A stretch of DNA of 42,409 nt, taken from NCBI GenBank assembly GCA_003249095.1, contig QBMS01000022.1, positions 1-42,409 of the forward strand, written 5' to 3'. Origin of the DNA: Snowella sp. GTDB taxonomy: Bacteria > Cyanobacteriota > Cyanobacteriia > Cyanobacteriales > Microcystaceae. This document shows positions 41,502 to 42,409 of the stretch, piece after piece (position 1 is the first letter of the stretch; each line of letters begins with the position of its first letter). The position numbers were made by a program, and so were the translations under genes. The notes under the pieces were generated by a model that worked only from the letters and a program-made list of their open reading frames with translations, was not told the origin of the DNA and made no database searches.

Positions 41502-42409
41502 CCTGCTACACTTAAACTTTTTTGGGATTGCTCATTAATAACTTTATCAATAGTTTCAATATCAAAACCATCTTCTTGAACAAAAATTTCTTGACAACTG
41601 CCATCATCTCGAAACAAATAAACACTTAAATCATCAGGATTAAGCAAAACATCTTGAGTGTAGCCATATTTTTCAGACATAGCGGTAAAAATTTCAGGCT
41701 TATTCTGCATATTCACAAAATAGTTTATCTCCTTAAGAATATATTCACTATGGGTACTGATCATTAGTTTAAATCCATTGTTGACAATTTTAGCAAGAAT
41801 ACGGGCAAGAATAACTTGATTATCGGGATGTAAATTAATTTCAGGTTCATCAATAATAATAAAATCTCCTGGTTCTGCCAGATGTCTAAAATAAAAAACG
41901 ATGCTGGCAAAACTTTTGACGATTGAACCTGTTAAATGGATAGCAAGCTTTTCGTTGTCACTATCATGGGGAGTAAATTCAAAATCTCCATACTCATTGA
42001 CGGATACTTTTCCTTGTAAAATTTCTTGCTCAATTTCCTTTGCCAACCAATCAAATCGGGAATTTGCACGACTAAGATTTGATAAATCTTCTGCTATTTG
42101 TAAGGCGTTACTAATCGGAAGAGGATACCTAGATGATTCACTATTAATAAAATCTTTTACTTCTTGTTCTCCTTTGTTATTGAGTAAATAATCTTTAATA
42201 TCATCAATCATTTTATTCGTTTTTAGTGACATCTCTTTAGAGAAAATATTAATTGCGATTCTCTCCGCTGGCATAAGATAAACATTTCCATAACATTTGC
42301 GAATTAGTTCACGCCCAAATATTTTGGAGGCAAGTACTCTGAAAAAAACATCAAAATTTCGATTTAGATGTTTTTCTCCTGTATCAATCAAAAAAATATT
42401 ACCTGTTAC
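41489..42409 (-). CDS. AAA family ATPase (SMC/OLD-like), 5' end beyond the window
   Basis: The frame is open to the right edge (42409), so the N-terminus with Walker A is missing; 306 residues are seen. YLMPAERIAINIFSKE, a mid-domain phrase typical of AAA_15/AAA_21 ATPases, is followed by a helical insertion. Then come TGSIVKSFASIVFYFRHL (signature region), FIIIDEPEINLHPDNQ (Walker B, DEPE) and LMISTHSEYILKEIN (D/H-loop). These SMC-like ATPases dimerise on ATP and drive nucleases in defence systems such as Septu, Gabija or PARIS; no specific one is claimed. The small PD-(D/E)XK-like gene overlaps its 3' end. Confidence 0.8.
   Translation of the reverse strand, partial: VTGNIFLIDTGEKHLNRNFDVFFRVLASKIFGRELIRKCYGNVYLMPAERIAINIFSKEMSLKTNKMIDDIKDYLLNNKGEQEVKDFINSESSRYPLPISNALQIAEDLSNLSRANSRFDWLAKEIEQEILQGKVSVNEYGDFEFTPHDSDNEKLAIHLTGSIVKSFASIVFYFRHLAEPGDFIIIDEPEINLHPDNQVILARILAKIVNNGFKLMISTHSEYILKEINYFVNMQNKPEIFTAMSEKYGYTQDVLLNPDDLSVYLFRDDGSCQEIFVQEDGFDIETIDKVINEQSQKSLSVAGWNN

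Overview
The window is a piece of a low-GC cyanobacterial chromosome. Four things show this: the octamer GCGATCGC (HIP1) occurs again and again, the 3' end of psbA lies at the left edge, a CcmP shell protein marks a beta-carboxysome, and the cyanobacterial small RNA Yfr1 sits upstream of trxA. A unicellular Cyanothece/Gloeothece/Microcystis-like lineage is plausible, but genus is not assignable by eye.

Layout. 1-4030 holds the psbA tail and terminator, an LCP-family cell-wall enzyme, a methyltransferase, a family 2 glycosyltransferase and a small exported protein. 4076-8531 (minus strand) holds a ferric-reductase-like membrane protein, a spondin-like exported protein with a PEP-CTERM-like tail, FetA, CcmP and a C-methyltransferase. 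8672-14203 (minus) holds an exported WD40-like protein, an operon of a His-rich exported protein plus an outer-membrane barrel behind a consensus promoter that overlaps a palindrome, a response-regulator diguanylate cyclase and a DegT aminotransferase. 14283-23698 is mostly housekeeping: FetB (the partner of the distant FetA), a small broken gene, RuvC, HisIE, TrxA, Yfr1, PcrA, an MBL hydrolase, glycerate kinase, RsmH and a DUF4168 protein.

23806-39811 is the striking part. Four giant minus-strand genes encode extracellular phosphorus-scavenging enzymes without signal peptides: a phytase/esterase-like/choice-of-anchor I protein, a protein with two GDPD domains inserted in a phytase-esterase-like domain, a PhoX-type phosphatase, and a tandem double PhoA-like phosphatase. 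Three of them end in an almost identical RTX module followed by the same terminator hairpin, so module and terminator look duplicated as one DNA cassette. Candidate 11-bp-periodic Pho boxes precede three of the four genes. Together they suggest a Pho-regulated, type-I-secreted set covering phytate, glycerophosphodiesters and phosphomonoesters.

The double-PhoA gene is flanked by a decayed copy of the ureE 5' end on one side and by a frameshifted IS630-type transposase relic plus the intact ureE on the other, which suggests a past rearrangement. The right edge carries a two-gene unit, an AAA ATPase (cut by the window) overlapping a small protein with a PD-(D/E)XK-like signature, which resembles anti-phage ATPase-nuclease pairs. 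I saw no CRISPR array, tRNA, rRNA or intact insertion sequence.
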